64,000 nt of DNA from CALGLS01 sp047626155 (GCA_047626155.1 JBLHRR010000012.1:1-64000); one strand, 5' to 3'. Shown: positions 51,656 to 60,962, numbered from the stretch's first letter. Made by a program: numbers and translations. Notes: generated by a model not told the origin, from the sequence alone.

Positions 51656-52309
51656 ATGCGTATATATCTTTCTTTCTTATTTACTGCTCTTTTGTTTAGT
51701 ACATCACTTACTGCTCAGGAAGTGCCTGCCAAACTTCCGGTCCAATTTACTGGAATGGTGCTGGATGGTACAAATGAAGAACTGTATCCTGTTTCCTACA
51801 CAAATATTTACCTTAAAAGTCAGGGGCGTGGTACTTACTCCGATTTGCGAGGTTATTTCACCATTGTAGTCGAACGAGGAGATACGGTTACCTTCTCTGC
51901 TATTGGTTATAAAGAAGTGGATTACATTATCCCGGATAGTTTGACATCAGATCGCTATTCTATAGTGCAGTTAATGTCTCGTGATACATTTAACTTACCG
52001 GAAACTGTTGTCTTCCCTTGGCCAAGTCGAGACCACTTCAAAATAGAATTCCTCGCCATGGATGTCAGTGACCTACTAGCAGAACAGGCTATGGAAAATC
52101 TCGCAGAAGAGGCCCTCCGCCGACAGCGTGCATCGGTGGCTGTAGATGGAAATGAATCAGCAGATTTTTACTTGCGTCAGCAGTCCAAGAGTTACTACCA
52201 TATCGGGCAAGCCCCGCCTATGAATATTTTCAATGTCGTGGCTTGGAAAGACTTTTTTGATGCTTGGCAAAGAGGAGATTTCAAGAAGGACAAGGAGAAG
52301 GGTAAGTAG
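51656..52309 (+). CDS. Carboxypeptidase-regulatory-like exported protein
   Basis: This 217-residue protein has a signal peptide (1-20, ending SLTA). A CarboxypepD_reg-like beta-sandwich follows (about 28-115, FTGMVLDGTNEELYPVSYTN, DLRGYFTIVVERGDTVTFSA, GYKEVDYIIP). The C-terminal half is helical and basic, with no barrel or plug as in SusC/TonB receptors. It is probably periplasmic; partner unknown. It is a separate transcription unit, closed by the palindromic terminator at 52345. Confidence 0.82.
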   Translation: MRIYLSFLFTALLFSTSLTAQEVPAKLPVQFTGMVLDGTNEELYPVSYTNIYLKSQGRGTYSDLRGYFTIVVERGDTVTFSAIGYKEVDYIIPDSLTSDRYSIVQLMSRDTFNLPETVVFPWPSRDHFKIEFLAMDVSDLLAEQAMENLAEEALRRQRASVAVDGNESADFYLRQQSKSYYHIGQAPPMNIFNVVAWKDFFDAWQRGDFKKDKEKGK

Positions 52310-52344
52310 TTTGTGTAACTCTGTGCAGACGTAAATAGTTTTTT

Positions 52345-52396
52345 TATATACAAAAGAGCAGGTTACTAAACATAGTAGCCTGCTCTTTTGTATATA
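52345..52396. terminator. Near-perfect 23-bp palindromic terminator
   Basis: Arms 52345-52367 and 52374-52396 pair at 22 of 23 positions around six bases (AAACAT). The T run in TTTTTTTATATA lies before the left arm and the right arm contains CTCTTTTG, so it could work on either strand. Confidence 0.75.
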
Positions 52397-52487
52397 AGTA
52401 ATGAATAGTAGGTTGGTCGAACACGAATTCCAATACAGAATAAGAGTAGATGGAAATTACAATTACGTCCACAAATGTAGCCCCTTT

Positions 52488-52507
52488 ATAGTGCCGTAGC
52501 GGTTACC
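52488..52507 (+). repeat. GTAGCG..GGTTACC box, copy 5
   Basis: ATAGTGCCGTAGCGGTTACC lies 9 bases before the -33 box of the metF promoter and in its orientation. Confidence 0.65.
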
Positions 52508-52516
52508 CTTCTTGCA

Positions 52517-52547
52517 TTTGATCTCAACCCAAATATTTGTACCTTCG
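52517..52547 (+). promoter_or_regulatory. Promoter of metF (Bacteroidota type)
   Basis: TTTG (52517-52520), exactly 19 bases, then TACCTTCG (52540-52547). This matches TTTG-N19-TAnnTTTG with one mismatch and lies 29 bases before the metF ATG. Confidence 0.65.
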
Positions 52548-52576
52548 ACCTTCAATAAAATAACAGCAGCAACGCG

Positions 52577-53536
52577 ATGAAAGTTACCGAATATTTCGAA
52601 AAAGCCAATGGCAAAACCCTGATCTCTTTTGAAGTACTTCCTCCATTAAAAGGAGGAGGTATGAAAGCCATTTTTGATACGCTTGATCCACTCATGGAAT
52701 TCAAGCCTCCTTTCATTGATGTGACTTACCACCGGGAAGAATTCATCTATAACAAACGGGCCAGCGGTTATTACGAAAAAGCTTCTATCCGTAAGCGTCC
52801 TGGTACAGTTGGAATTTGCGCCTCCATCATGCACCGCTATGGGGTAGATGCCGTGCCGCATTTGATCTGTGGCGGTTTTACCAAAGAGGATACAGAGAAC
52901 GTTCTGATTGACCTCAATTTCCTAAATATCAAAAACGTATTAGCACTCCGTGGTGATGCTAGAAAGTTTGACGGCAAATTTATCCCCGAAAAGGATGGTC
53001 ACGATTACGCCGTAGATCTGGTGAAGCAGATCGAGGATATGAACAATAGTAAATACCTCGATGCGAATATCGAAAACGGAGTCCCTTCTGATTTTTGCAT
53101 TGGTGTAGCCGGTTACCCGGAAAAACACATCGAAGCTCCGAACATGGATATGGACATTGCTTACCTCAAAGCAAAGGTGGATGCAGGAGCCAGTTATATC
53201 GTTACTCAGATGTTTTTCAACAATCAAAAATACTTTGACTTCGTAGAGAAATGCCGTGCTGCCGGAATCAATGTACCCATCGTACCCGGATTGAAACCTA
53301 TAACGAAATTCTATCAGTTAAACTCTCTCCCTCGACTATTCTTCCTCGACATGCCTAGTGATCTTGTAAACGAGGTTACAAAAGTGAAAGGCAATAAAGA
53401 GTCAATCACTCAGGTAGGTATTGAATGGTGCGCTCAACAATCGAAAGAGCTAAAAGAATACGGCGTGCCTTGCTTACATTATTATACGATGGGCGACCAT
53501 GATACCATTCGTAAAATAGTAGAGACGGTCTTTTAG
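52577..53536 (+). CDS. metF: Methylenetetrahydrofolate reductase
   Basis: This 319-residue cytoplasmic flavoenzyme reduces 5,10-methylene- to 5-methyltetrahydrofolate for methionine synthesis. The family order is clear: TLISFEVLPPLKGGGMKAIF at the start (catalytic Glu in SFEVLPP), DVTYHREE, NVLALRGDARKFDGKFIP (folate site) and YIVTQMFFNNQKYFDFVEKC. The length is normal. A well-formed promoter lies directly upstream, with the GTAGCG..GGTTACC box 9 bases before it. No riboswitch is visible in the short leader. Confidence 0.96.
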   Translation: MKVTEYFEKANGKTLISFEVLPPLKGGGMKAIFDTLDPLMEFKPPFIDVTYHREEFIYNKRASGYYEKASIRKRPGTVGICASIMHRYGVDAVPHLICGGFTKEDTENVLIDLNFLNIKNVLALRGDARKFDGKFIPEKDGHDYAVDLVKQIEDMNNSKYLDANIENGVPSDFCIGVAGYPEKHIEAPNMDMDIAYLKAKVDAGASYIVTQMFFNNQKYFDFVEKCRAAGINVPIVPGLKPITKFYQLNSLPRLFFLDMPSDLVNEVTKVKGNKESITQVGIEWCAQQSKELKEYGVPCLHYYTMGDHDTIRKIVETVF

Positions 53537-53705
53537 AAATATAATTGTAGGTAAAAAAATGTCAAGAGGATATACGCAACCGTAATTTTTAGTTTCGTCC
53601 ATTAATACTCTCCAAAATAAGTGATACATTCGCTGTTGAAGTTCGTATGCTGCTTTGCTGTAGGAACGAACTCCTTGTAGTATGATTTTTTACTTATGAC
53701 ATTAG

Positions 53706-53732
53706 TTTCGACTTCAAGTCGGGATACGAAAC
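53706..53732 (+). promoter_or_regulatory. Small hairpin before the M14 peptidase
   Basis: CGACTTCAAGTCG is a 13-base self-complementary core inside a GTTTCG ... CGAAAC pair, ending 7 bases before the start codon. It is likely to affect translation or mark a binding site. Confidence 0.4.
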
Positions 53733-53739
53733 CAATCTT

Positions 53740-56280
53740 ATGACTATTCTAAAGACGTTCCTTTTTGTACTGATTACAACCTTCGCCACCGCTCAAATCA
53801 TTCCCAGCCCAAATGAATTCCTCCCCAGAAATCACGGCGACCACTTCACTCCGCATCACGAATTGGTTGACTACTTCGAGCGCGTAGCAGAAAAAAGCCC
53901 TAATGTTTTGCTCCAAAAATATGGAGAAACGAATCAGCAACGACCACTCATCATGGCTTTCATTTCCTCGGAAGAGAACTTGAAAAACCTGGAGGAGATC
54001 CGTTTGAATAACTTGCGTAAAACAGGTTTGACCAAGGACGAAAAAGGCAATGTAAAAGAAAATGATCGAGCAATCGTCTGGCTAAGTTTTGGGGTGCATG
54101 GCAATGAGGCCGGAGCATCCGAAGCTTCTATCGCTGCTTTATATGCCCTAGCAAATCCATCGGACAAAACAGTCCAAGAGTGGTTGAAAAACACCGTGGT
54201 CATTCTAGATCCTTGTATCAACCCGGATGGTTACTCTCGGTATACGCATTGGAATAGAAATGTAGGAATGGAAGTCGCCAATGCCTTGCCGGAAGCGCAC
54301 GAACATCACGAGCCTTGGCCTGGAGGTAGAGTCAATCATTACCTCTTTGATCTTAATCGCGATTGGGCCTGGCAAACACAGGTAGAATCTCAACAACGTA
54401 TTGCCGTATACAATACCTGGATGCCGCATGTACACGTGGACTTTCACGAGCAGGGTTATAACAATGCTTATTACTTCGCACCTGCGGCTCATCCTTACCA
54501 TAAATACATCACTAATTGGCAGGAGGAATTTCAAACACAGATTGGTTTGAACCATACCAAATATTTTGACGAAGAAGGATGGTTGTATTTTACCAGAGAA
54601 ATTTTTGATTTGTTTTACCCAAGCTATGGAGATACTTGGCCAACTTTCAATGGGGCCATTGGAATGACTTACGAGCAGGCAGGGCATAGTTTTGCAGGTA
54701 GGGCCATTATTATGGAAAATGGAGATACCTTGAAATTGTCGGATCGGATTGAACATCATATGACTACGGCTTTGTCTACGGTAGAAATCAGTTCTAAAAA
54801 TTCGGAACAGTTGGTCAGTCGTTTTGAAAACTATTTTAGTGAAAACGGACAGCCGGATGGCAAATACAAGTCTTTTGTTATAAAAGCAACAAACGCGCAT
54901 GGGAAAGTCGAAGCGCTTTGCCGATTGTTGGATGCGAATGGTATTCAATATGGAAATGCAGAGAGCGCTTCTCGTTCTATTTCTGCGTATAGTTATCAAA
55001 CCGGGGAAACAACTAACACTAGTATCACAACCAATGATTTAGTCATAAATATATGGCAACCAAAATCTGTTTTAACGCAAGTCTTGTTCGAGCCGGAGCC
55101 ATTTCTGGAAGATTCTTTGACCTATGACATCACTGCTTGGGCATTGCCTTATGCCTATGGCTTAGAAGCTTATGCTTTGACGCAAAAAGTGGAAGCGAGT
55201 GATAAGTGGTTCTCTTCTAGACCTATCATCACAAAAATAAAAATAAGAAAAGAAAAAACATATGCTTGGTTGGCTCCTTGGAAGTCAATGGACAGCGCTC
55301 GTTTCTTAAGTTCGCTTTTCCAAAAAGGAATTAAAGCCCGTTATTCAGAAGCTGCTTTTTCCATTGGAGGAAGAACTTATGATCCTGGAACAATTGTAAT
55401 CAATAGAGGAGACAACCGCTTATATACCGGGAATTTAGAAATGGATATTTCCGCTATTGCTAAAAAAGCAAAACAAGAAATTTTAACAACCACTACTGGA
55501 TTTGTAACAACAGGTCGAGATTTTGGATCTGAAGGCCTAGTCTTTATCGATCAACCAAAAGTATTGTTATTAACTGGAGACGGAACTTCCGCCAATGGCT
55601 ACGGACAGGTTTGGCATTACTTTGAAGATGCCCTAGACTTCCCACTTACCGCCATCACTACCAAACAATTGAATGCCGACATTCTTGATGATTACAATGT
55701 CTTCATTATGCCGGAAGGTTATTACAGTTTTTCTGACAGTGACCTAAGTGACATCCGAAGCTGGGCTAAAAAAGGAGGCCGTGTTATTGCCATAGGTAGC
55801 GCCCTTCGCGCATTGGAAGGCAAAGACGGATTTAGCCTCGAACGCTATGCTTCTAGCACTGATAAAACCGATGATGAAAAAGCGAAAGACAGAGCGAAAA
55901 TGGATAACCGTCTTAATTCCTATAGCGGACAAGAACGTCGAGCCATCACCGGACAAATGCCCGGCGCCATTTTTAAAGTCAACATAGATCAAACGCATCC
56001 GCTCGGGTTCGGATTAGGGGAACAATATTTTTCTTTAAAAACCAGCTCTCGGAAATACCAAATTCTAAAAGGTACCTGGAATGTAGGGACGATAGATAAG
56101 GAAGCATTCCACCTCGGCTTCGCTGGCCGTGCTGCGATAAATGCAATCCGGGAAACTACTGTTTTTGGGGTGCAGGATATGGGAAGAGGTTCTGTTGTGT
56201 ATCTGGTGGATAATCCTTTGTTTAGAGGTTTTTGGGAGGAAGGGAAGTTTTTGTTTAGTAATGCTGTATTTTTGCGATGA
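53740..56280 (+). CDS. M14 family zinc carboxypeptidase
   Basis: This 846-residue secreted protein has a signal peptide at about 1-19 (FVLITTFATAQ). The M14 domain occupies about 30-375. The zinc ligands are His120 and Glu123 in FGVHGNEAGASEAS and a later His near residue 235 (HVHVDFHEQGYNNAYYFAPA). The probable catalytic Glu lies in GMTYEQAGHSFAG. A long C-terminal region (about 380-846) includes an alpha/beta part (VLLLTGDGTSANGYGQVWHY) resembling a class I glutamine-amidotransferase-like fold, a known combination in Bacteroidota. It trims C-terminal residues from peptides outside the cytoplasm. No T9SS tail is seen. Confidence 0.9.
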   Translation: MTILKTFLFVLITTFATAQIIPSPNEFLPRNHGDHFTPHHELVDYFERVAEKSPNVLLQKYGETNQQRPLIMAFISSEENLKNLEEIRLNNLRKTGLTKDEKGNVKENDRAIVWLSFGVHGNEAGASEASIAALYALANPSDKTVQEWLKNTVVILDPCINPDGYSRYTHWNRNVGMEVANALPEAHEHHEPWPGGRVNHYLFDLNRDWAWQTQVESQQRIAVYNTWMPHVHVDFHEQGYNNAYYFAPAAHPYHKYITNWQEEFQTQIGLNHTKYFDEEGWLYFTREIFDLFYPSYGDTWPTFNGAIGMTYEQAGHSFAGRAIIMENGDTLKLSDRIEHHMTTALSTVEISSKNSEQLVSRFENYFSENGQPDGKYKSFVIKATNAHGKVEALCRLLDANGIQYGNAESASRSISAYSYQTGETTNTSITTNDLVINIWQPKSVLTQVLFEPEPFLEDSLTYDITAWALPYAYGLEAYALTQKVEASDKWFSSRPIITKIKIRKEKTYAWLAPWKSMDSARFLSSLFQKGIKARYSEAAFSIGGRTYDPGTIVINRGDNRLYTGNLEMDISAIAKKAKQEILTTTTGFVTTGRDFGSEGLVFIDQPKVLLLTGDGTSANGYGQVWHYFEDALDFPLTAITTKQLNADILDDYNVFIMPEGYYSFSDSDLSDIRSWAKKGGRVIAIGSALRALEGKDGFSLERYASSTDKTDDEKAKDRAKMDNRLNSYSGQERRAITGQMPGAIFKVNIDQTHPLGFGLGEQYFSLKTSSRKYQILKGTWNVGTIDKEAFHLGFAGRAAINAIRETTVFGVQDMGRGSVVYLVDNPLFRGFWEEGKFLFSNAVFLR

Positions 56281-56421
56281 TTTTTGGTGGGGTTGGTAGA
56301 TTAGTGAATTGGTTAATTAGTGCGTTTGATACGTGAAATAAAACGTGGGGTTTTCATGGTGCGGTTGTGTTTATTTTTGTTAGCAGCTATCAATAATAAA
56401 TCGTAGGAAAAACTATTTTTA

Positions 56422-57405
56422 ATGAAACATCATTTTGGCGATTTTTTAGATAGAGACGGTAATTATTGGACAGTGGTTCCAAATAGAGAACGTTATAGCT
56501 ACTTAATGAAAGACATTAAAAATGTTGATGAAAAAAGTATAGAGATTTTGACAATTACTAAGTCAGATGAAAACTGGAGAAAAATTTTCTCCTATCCAAA
56601 GTTAATAGAGTTAACACTTCATGAGCCAAACAAAGAGCAAGTAATAGAAATAAGTAATCTACAAAATTTAAGAAGGCTAAGAATAACACACTTCCGAGCA
56701 AAAGATATAAAATTCATTTCTAAACTTATCAATCTAGAAGAACTTGTACTAGAATATGTTTCTGGGTTTTCAGATTTATCACCACTAATATCATTAGATA
56801 AGCTGAAATCAATTCATTTGGAAAACCTAAGACGAGTTAAAAATTTTGGAGGTTTATCAGGCTTATTAAACTTAAAGTATCTTAGCATTGATGGAACTTT
56901 AGACTGGAAACAACCTATCGAGAATTTTGACTTCTTGAATGGGCTTCCAAAGTTAGAAATTTTTAAAGTAGGGCAAGTCATAACTAAGGCACCATACCCT
57001 GAATTATTACCTTTGTGTAAATTAAGAAATCTAAAAAGGATTAGACTCCCGTTGAATATGTTTTCTGCCGAAGAATATGCTCTTGTAAGTACGGCATTGC
57101 AAAATATAGAAGGAGCAGATTTTAGCCCAGTAAATCGATTTGGATATTTAAGTATGCCTATACCAGACGATGATCCAAGAATTAATTTATCAGATAAAGA
57201 AATAAAAGCTAAACATCCTGAAGTAAGGATTATTTATGATGGAAGTAGAGAAATTATGGATCCTAATTCAGAGTGGTTTGACTTCATTGGAAAAGGCTCT
57301 GGAAGAATAAAATGCAGTAGCCCGAATGTAAAAATGAAATGCGAAGAATTTATTAAGAAATATAACAAATTGATAAAGAAAGCAAAAGAAACAATATCTT
57401 TATAA
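56422..57405 (+). CDS. Leucine-rich-repeat protein
   Basis: This 327-residue protein has about eight LRR units at about 60-230 (KLIELTLHEPNKEQVIEISN, LQNLRRLRITHFRAKDIKFI, LINLEELVLEYVSGFSDLSP). There is no signal peptide, so the protein is probably cytoplasmic, and the C-terminal part is basic (KKYNKLIKKAKETISL). Its composition is clearly more AT-rich than its neighbours, with many Lys, Ile and Asn codons, a hint of recent transfer. Function unknown; LRR proteins usually bind other proteins. Confidence 0.8.
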   Translation: MKHHFGDFLDRDGNYWTVVPNRERYSYLMKDIKNVDEKSIEILTITKSDENWRKIFSYPKLIELTLHEPNKEQVIEISNLQNLRRLRITHFRAKDIKFISKLINLEELVLEYVSGFSDLSPLISLDKLKSIHLENLRRVKNFGGLSGLLNLKYLSIDGTLDWKQPIENFDFLNGLPKLEIFKVGQVITKAPYPELLPLCKLRNLKRIRLPLNMFSAEEYALVSTALQNIEGADFSPVNRFGYLSMPIPDDDPRINLSDKEIKAKHPEVRIIYDGSREIMDPNSEWFDFIGKGSGRIKCSSPNVKMKCEEFIKKYNKLIKKAKETISL

Positions 57406-57437
57406 GATCCAAAAAAGACAGTTGCTAACAAACTCCT

Positions 57438-57458
57438 CGTAGCGCCGTTGGGGTTACC
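57438..57458 (+). repeat. GTAGCG..GGTTACC box, copy 6
   Basis: CGTAGCGCCGTTGGGGTTACC lies 33 bases before the fahA start and in its orientation. An A-rich leader follows (57459-57491), as is normal for Bacteroidota translation starts. Confidence 0.65.
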
Positions 57459-57491
57459 AAAAAAAAAAAACTCAGTAAAAAAAATAAAAAA

Positions 57492-58760
57492 ATGATAAAA
57501 GCAAATAACCCACAATTAAAATCCTGGCTAGATATCCCAGCCGACACCGACTTTCCAATCCAAAACCTCCCCTTCGGAATCTACCAAAAAGAAGGACAAG
57601 CTCCCCGAGTCTGTTCTGCCCTAGGCGATAACATCATAGACCTTTTTCGTTTATCAGAATTAGGCTTATTTGCGGATCTTGAAATTCCTAAAGCAGTTTT
57701 GGAAAACCAATATCTGAACGACTTTATAAGCTTAGGAAAAAAGACAAGCTCCGCTGTACGAGAACGTTTATCCGACTTGTTTGATGAAGGCGTAACGAAA
57801 TGGAACAGCCGCGAAATGGCCGATCATGTTTTGATTCCAATGTCGGATGTAAAACTATTGTTGCCAGTAAAGGTAGGTGACTACACTGATTTCTATTCAA
57901 GCATCGAACATGCCACTAATGTTGGAATAATGTTCCGTGACCCCGCGAATGCCTTGATGCCAAACTGGCGCCACATTCCAGTCGGTTATCACGGAAGAGC
58001 TTCCTCTATCGTTGTTTCGGGCACACCGATACACCGACCATCAGGACAGCAAATGCCTAAGGGCGCAGAGGCGCCAGTTTATGGTCCTTGCCGCTTATTG
58101 GATTTTGAATTAGAAGTAGCTTTCGTAATCGGTAAAGCAACAGAATTGGGAGACAGCGTGAAAATAGAAAATGCGGAAGATCATATTTTTGGCTTGGCCT
58201 TATTTAATGACTGGTCTGCCAGAGATATTCAGAAGTGGGAATATGTACCACTCGGACCATTCTTAGGAAAGAGTTTTGCTTCAACCGTTTCTCCTTGGAT
58301 TGTAACGATGGAAGCGCTTGAGCCTTTCCGCATAGCTGGCCCGGAACAAGTACCTGCAGTATTTCCATACCTCCAATATGAGGGACAAAAGAACTACGAT
58401 GTCAACCTCGAAGTAAAGATAACTACAGAGGGAGGCGCTAGTAAAACAGTGAGCGAATCGAACTTCAAGTATATGTACTGGAACATGTGTCAGCAACTTG
58501 CACACCACACGGTGAACGGTTGTAACATCAATGTTGGAGACATGTGCGCTTCTGGTACGATCAGCGGAAAAACACCAGACTCTTACGGTTCTATGTTAGA
58601 AATCTCTTGGCAAGGTACTAAGTCAGTAGCAATGCCGGATGGTACAGAACGTAAATTTATCCAGGACGGAGATACCGTGAGCATGCACGGATTCAGCGCA
58701 GCCAATGGGGTGCGAATTGGATTTGGTGAAGCGACTGGAAAAGTGTTGCCAGCAAAATAA
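57492..58760 (+). CDS. fahA: Fumarylacetoacetase
   Basis: This 422-residue enzyme cleaves fumarylacetoacetate to fumarate and acetoacetate, the last step of tyrosine breakdown. The N-terminal domain (about 1-115) and the FAH core (about 120-420) are complete, with the catalytic His and metal residues in GDYTDFYSSIEHATNVGIMF, GYHGRASSIVVSG, LDFELEVAFVIGK and FNDWSARDIQKWEYVPLGPF. The length equals that of the eukaryotic and bacterial enzyme. No other tyrosine-pathway gene is in the window. Confidence 0.96.
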   Translation: MIKANNPQLKSWLDIPADTDFPIQNLPFGIYQKEGQAPRVCSALGDNIIDLFRLSELGLFADLEIPKAVLENQYLNDFISLGKKTSSAVRERLSDLFDEGVTKWNSREMADHVLIPMSDVKLLLPVKVGDYTDFYSSIEHATNVGIMFRDPANALMPNWRHIPVGYHGRASSIVVSGTPIHRPSGQQMPKGAEAPVYGPCRLLDFELEVAFVIGKATELGDSVKIENAEDHIFGLALFNDWSARDIQKWEYVPLGPFLGKSFASTVSPWIVTMEALEPFRIAGPEQVPAVFPYLQYEGQKNYDVNLEVKITTEGGASKTVSESNFKYMYWNMCQQLAHHTVNGCNINVGDMCASGTISGKTPDSYGSMLEISWQGTKSVAMPDGTERKFIQDGDTVSMHGFSAANGVRIGFGEATGKVLPAK

Positions 58761-58805
58761 TCCTTTGAGTGTGTGACATATTTCCGGAATCCAAGTTTTG
58801 GCCTT

Positions 58806-58890
58806 TTGCTTTGGCTACTGGCAGTTGGCTTCGCTCAGACGCGTTAAAAGGCGCATTCGAGGGAAGCCAACTGCTAACTGCCAAAAGCAG
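58806..58890. terminator. Long inverted repeat downstream of fahA
   Basis: GCAGTTGGCTTC (58821-58832) is perfectly complementary to GAAGCCAACTGC (58863-58874). Pairing extends outward with gaps through TTTGG and CCAAAAGC. It lies 45 bases after the fahA stop and belongs to the CTGCCAACTGC repeat family. Confidence 0.6.
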
Positions 58891-58918
58891 GGAATTCGTC
58901 ACGCACTCTAATCCTTTC

Positions 58919-58969
58919 ATTTTGATTTACATAATCGTTTCCAAATCGGGAGTTAATTTTTTGTTGTTA
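58919..58969 (-). repeat. Hairpin element copy G (left half only)
   Basis: On the minus strand it has the left end (TAACAACAAAAAATTAA) and the left arm as in copies B and E. The loop is barely recognisable and the right arm and right end are missing. A decayed or truncated copy. Confidence 0.7.
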
Positions 58970-59159
58970 CGAATCTAACCACGTTACATTTTTCAAACAA
59001 AAGGAAATTAATGTAGCGAACCTTTGCGCTTGCTGCGGCTGCGCCGGGTGTACGGACAGGTTTGCGGTGAAAAAACAAAAAGGCGGAACGCCCCGAACTT
59101 TTCAATAAAAAAAGCGTAAAAAACAAATATTCCAACCTCAATAATAATACAAGCAACAT

Positions 59160-59720
59160 ATGTCTTCTAAAACCCGATTCAAAAGCCTGGTCCAAAGACT
59201 GCGGAATTTCCGTAAGTGGCACCGCACGTTGGGTTTGATCCTTTCCCTTTTTCTTCTAATCAGCGCTACTACAGGAATTTTACTAGCTCTAAAAAAAGAC
59301 GTTAAAGGCATTCAACCTAAAACACAGAAAGGCATCAGTCAAGACATGAATACTTGGAAATCAATGGCAATACTTTCAGAAATTGCCACCACAACTTTCC
59401 ATCAAAAATATCCAGAACAAAAAGAAAACACCATTGATCGTATAGACGTCCGTCCTTCAAAAGGATTGGTGAAAGCATTGTTTGAGAAAAGTCAGTGGGA
59501 AGTGCAGCTGGATGCTCAGTCAGGAGAAGTCCTTTCCATTGCACGTCGTCACTCCGATTGGATAGAGGCGATTCATGATGGTTCGATTATCAGCGACGGG
59601 TTTAAATTGGTGTCTATGAACTTCTTAGGAGTAGGCGTTATCTTATTGTTAGGTTCCGGGGTTTGGTTGTGGTATGGGCCAAAGGAATTCCGGAAGTTGA
59701 AGAGGAAACGTGGGAAGTAG
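59160..59720 (+). CDS. PepSY-associated membrane protein
   Basis: This 186-residue protein has an N-terminal membrane segment (about 22-44, TLGLILSLFLLISATTGILL), a periplasmic PepSY-like part (about 60-145, KENTIDRIDVRPSKGLVKAL, SQWEVQLDAQSGEVLSIARR) and a second membrane segment (about 150-175). KWHRTLGL with a nearby HxxH-like His pair is the usual start of the PepSY-TM family, linked to iron or redox uptake in some members. It is shorter than the typical four-segment PepSY-TM proteins. Confidence 0.85.
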   Translation: MSSKTRFKSLVQRLRNFRKWHRTLGLILSLFLLISATTGILLALKKDVKGIQPKTQKGISQDMNTWKSMAILSEIATTTFHQKYPEQKENTIDRIDVRPSKGLVKALFEKSQWEVQLDAQSGEVLSIARRHSDWIEAIHDGSIISDGFKLVSMNFLGVGVILLLGSGVWLWYGPKEFRKLKRKRGK

Positions 59721-59828
59721 TCTCTACAGCGGAGCTGTAAACTAATTCCACTGACCCGTGTTTTGCGAATTAAGAAAACGCAGATCTGCCCTCACGCACT
59801 TTGTTTACAGCTCCGTTGTAGAAACTAC
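59717..59828. terminator. 26-bp inverted repeat joining two convergent stop codons
   Basis: Arms 59717-59742 and 59803-59828 match at 24 of 26 positions. The left arm contains the TAG of the PepSY gene and the right arm the TAG of the DUF2279 gene. It is a likely two-way transcription end. Confidence 0.65.
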
Positions 59829-60814
59829 CGCAACCACCAAAACCTCACCTTCCCATTCGTATTTATTCCCATAGCAGGCGCAGGGACTTTCAAACCATTT
59901 AACAGAAACAAAAAGGTTTTTAATAAAGGGCTTTTTGTCTTTATCCGAGTCCAGTCAATGTCCGGCGAAATGTAAAATTGACTGTACCTTGTCAAGGTCC
60001 CATCTGGAATTTGAAAGAAATCACCTTCTTCATTTACTTCCCATTTATTTGAAAAACCACCGAACATATTGTTAGCGCCAAAGCCCAGCGCTACATTTAG
60101 CCAGTCTGGTATTTTTGTATTTTCATTGTTATGTAAAGCGTTGATATTGAAAGACGTCCAGATGGTTTGTCCATTGTAGTCTTTGAGAATTCGTTCAGGA
60201 AGGGTGGTGCCGTAAAGGTCATCTACTCTGGCCTGCAAGCTTTGTTCATTCCCAAATTGATCAATGAAAATCTGCTCCTCATAAGTCGGTGGCAAGCTGG
60301 AAAACTTCATCAGAATTCGTTGCTCTTGCCAAAGCAATTCCTGCCCAACAAAAAGCCCCGCCCCTAAAGTATTGGCCATCATATCATAAGTAGAGAACCC
60401 CCACTTAGTAGAAAAACCATCTAAGACTTCTATCGAAGTTTGATACAATAATCCTAATCCGGCACCCAGCCACATCGCCTTCCTTCGAGGAATACCGGTC
60501 CACCTCGCTCCCATGAAGGAGCAGTGACTTTCATAATAAGTCGTCATGAAGTGTCCGGCCTTGTCCATGTATTCCCATTCTCTGGAATCATCGAAAAAGT
60601 GAAATTTACTTCGTGGGAAATCAGCATACCATGCCTCATTCAGACCAATCATCAATCCACTGTAAATCAGGCTTCCGCTAATGAGCGCAGTGTAGAAACG
60701 GCCTTTGTGCAAGCTGTCGGGAGTTTCGAGGAAGCGGAGTTGAGCAGCAGAGTCTTGTCCCTGTACCTGTTGGAGGAATAGAAAAAGAAATAAAGGGAGG
60801 AGAAGGTGTTTCAT
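59825..60814 (-). CDS. DUF2279 outer-envelope protein
   Basis: This 329-residue protein has a signal peptide (1-19). The family core includes KAGHFMTTYYESHCSFMGAR, GAGLGLLYQTSIEVLDGFST and STYDMMANTLGAGLFVGQEL, then DWLNVALGFGANNMFGGFSN. The pattern resembles a VanZ-like or beta-barrel-adjacent fold. Role unknown. A T9SS tail is absent. Confidence 0.88.
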   Translation of the reverse strand: MKHLLLPLFLFLFLQQVQGQDSAAQLRFLETPDSLHKGRFYTALISGSLIYSGLMIGLNEAWYADFPRSKFHFFDDSREWEYMDKAGHFMTTYYESHCSFMGARWTGIPRRKAMWLGAGLGLLYQTSIEVLDGFSTKWGFSTYDMMANTLGAGLFVGQELLWQEQRILMKFSSLPPTYEEQIFIDQFGNEQSLQARVDDLYGTTLPERILKDYNGQTIWTSFNINALHNNENTKIPDWLNVALGFGANNMFGGFSNKWEVNEEGDFFQIPDGTLTRYSQFYISPDIDWTRIKTKSPLLKTFLFLLNGLKVPAPAMGINTNGKVRFWWLR

Positions 60815-60940
60815 CGTGTTTTTAGGATTGTTAAGTGGTCGGACAAATTAAGTTAGGGTAATTCTAATTGCAAAACTAACATTCCCACACAAAATTATTA
60901 CTTTTAGGATTAGAGTTTATTTGTTGGGAATATAGATTTT

Positions 60941-60962
60941 GAAATTATTCTGTGTGTAATAC
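60941..60962 (+). repeat. Hairpin element copy H (right end only)
   Basis: Bases near 60941-60962 match the right end of the element (AAATTATTCTGTGTGTAATA), about 10 bases before the DUF2157 start codon. The rest of the element is not recognisable. Confidence 0.5.

Larger units (their letters stand above)
58761..59159. other. Intergenic region with long inverted repeat and partial hairpin element
   Basis: It holds the fahA terminator structure (58806-58890), the partial hairpin element G (58919-58969), and a GC-rich stretch near 59020-59070 resembling the GTGCGGACAGG part of the 21155-21309 repeat. No gene. Confidence 0.5.

Noticed and set aside
51543..51869. 108-codon plus-strand frame
   Set aside because: Overlaps the signal peptide and first domain of the CarboxypepD-like gene in another frame; a shadow.
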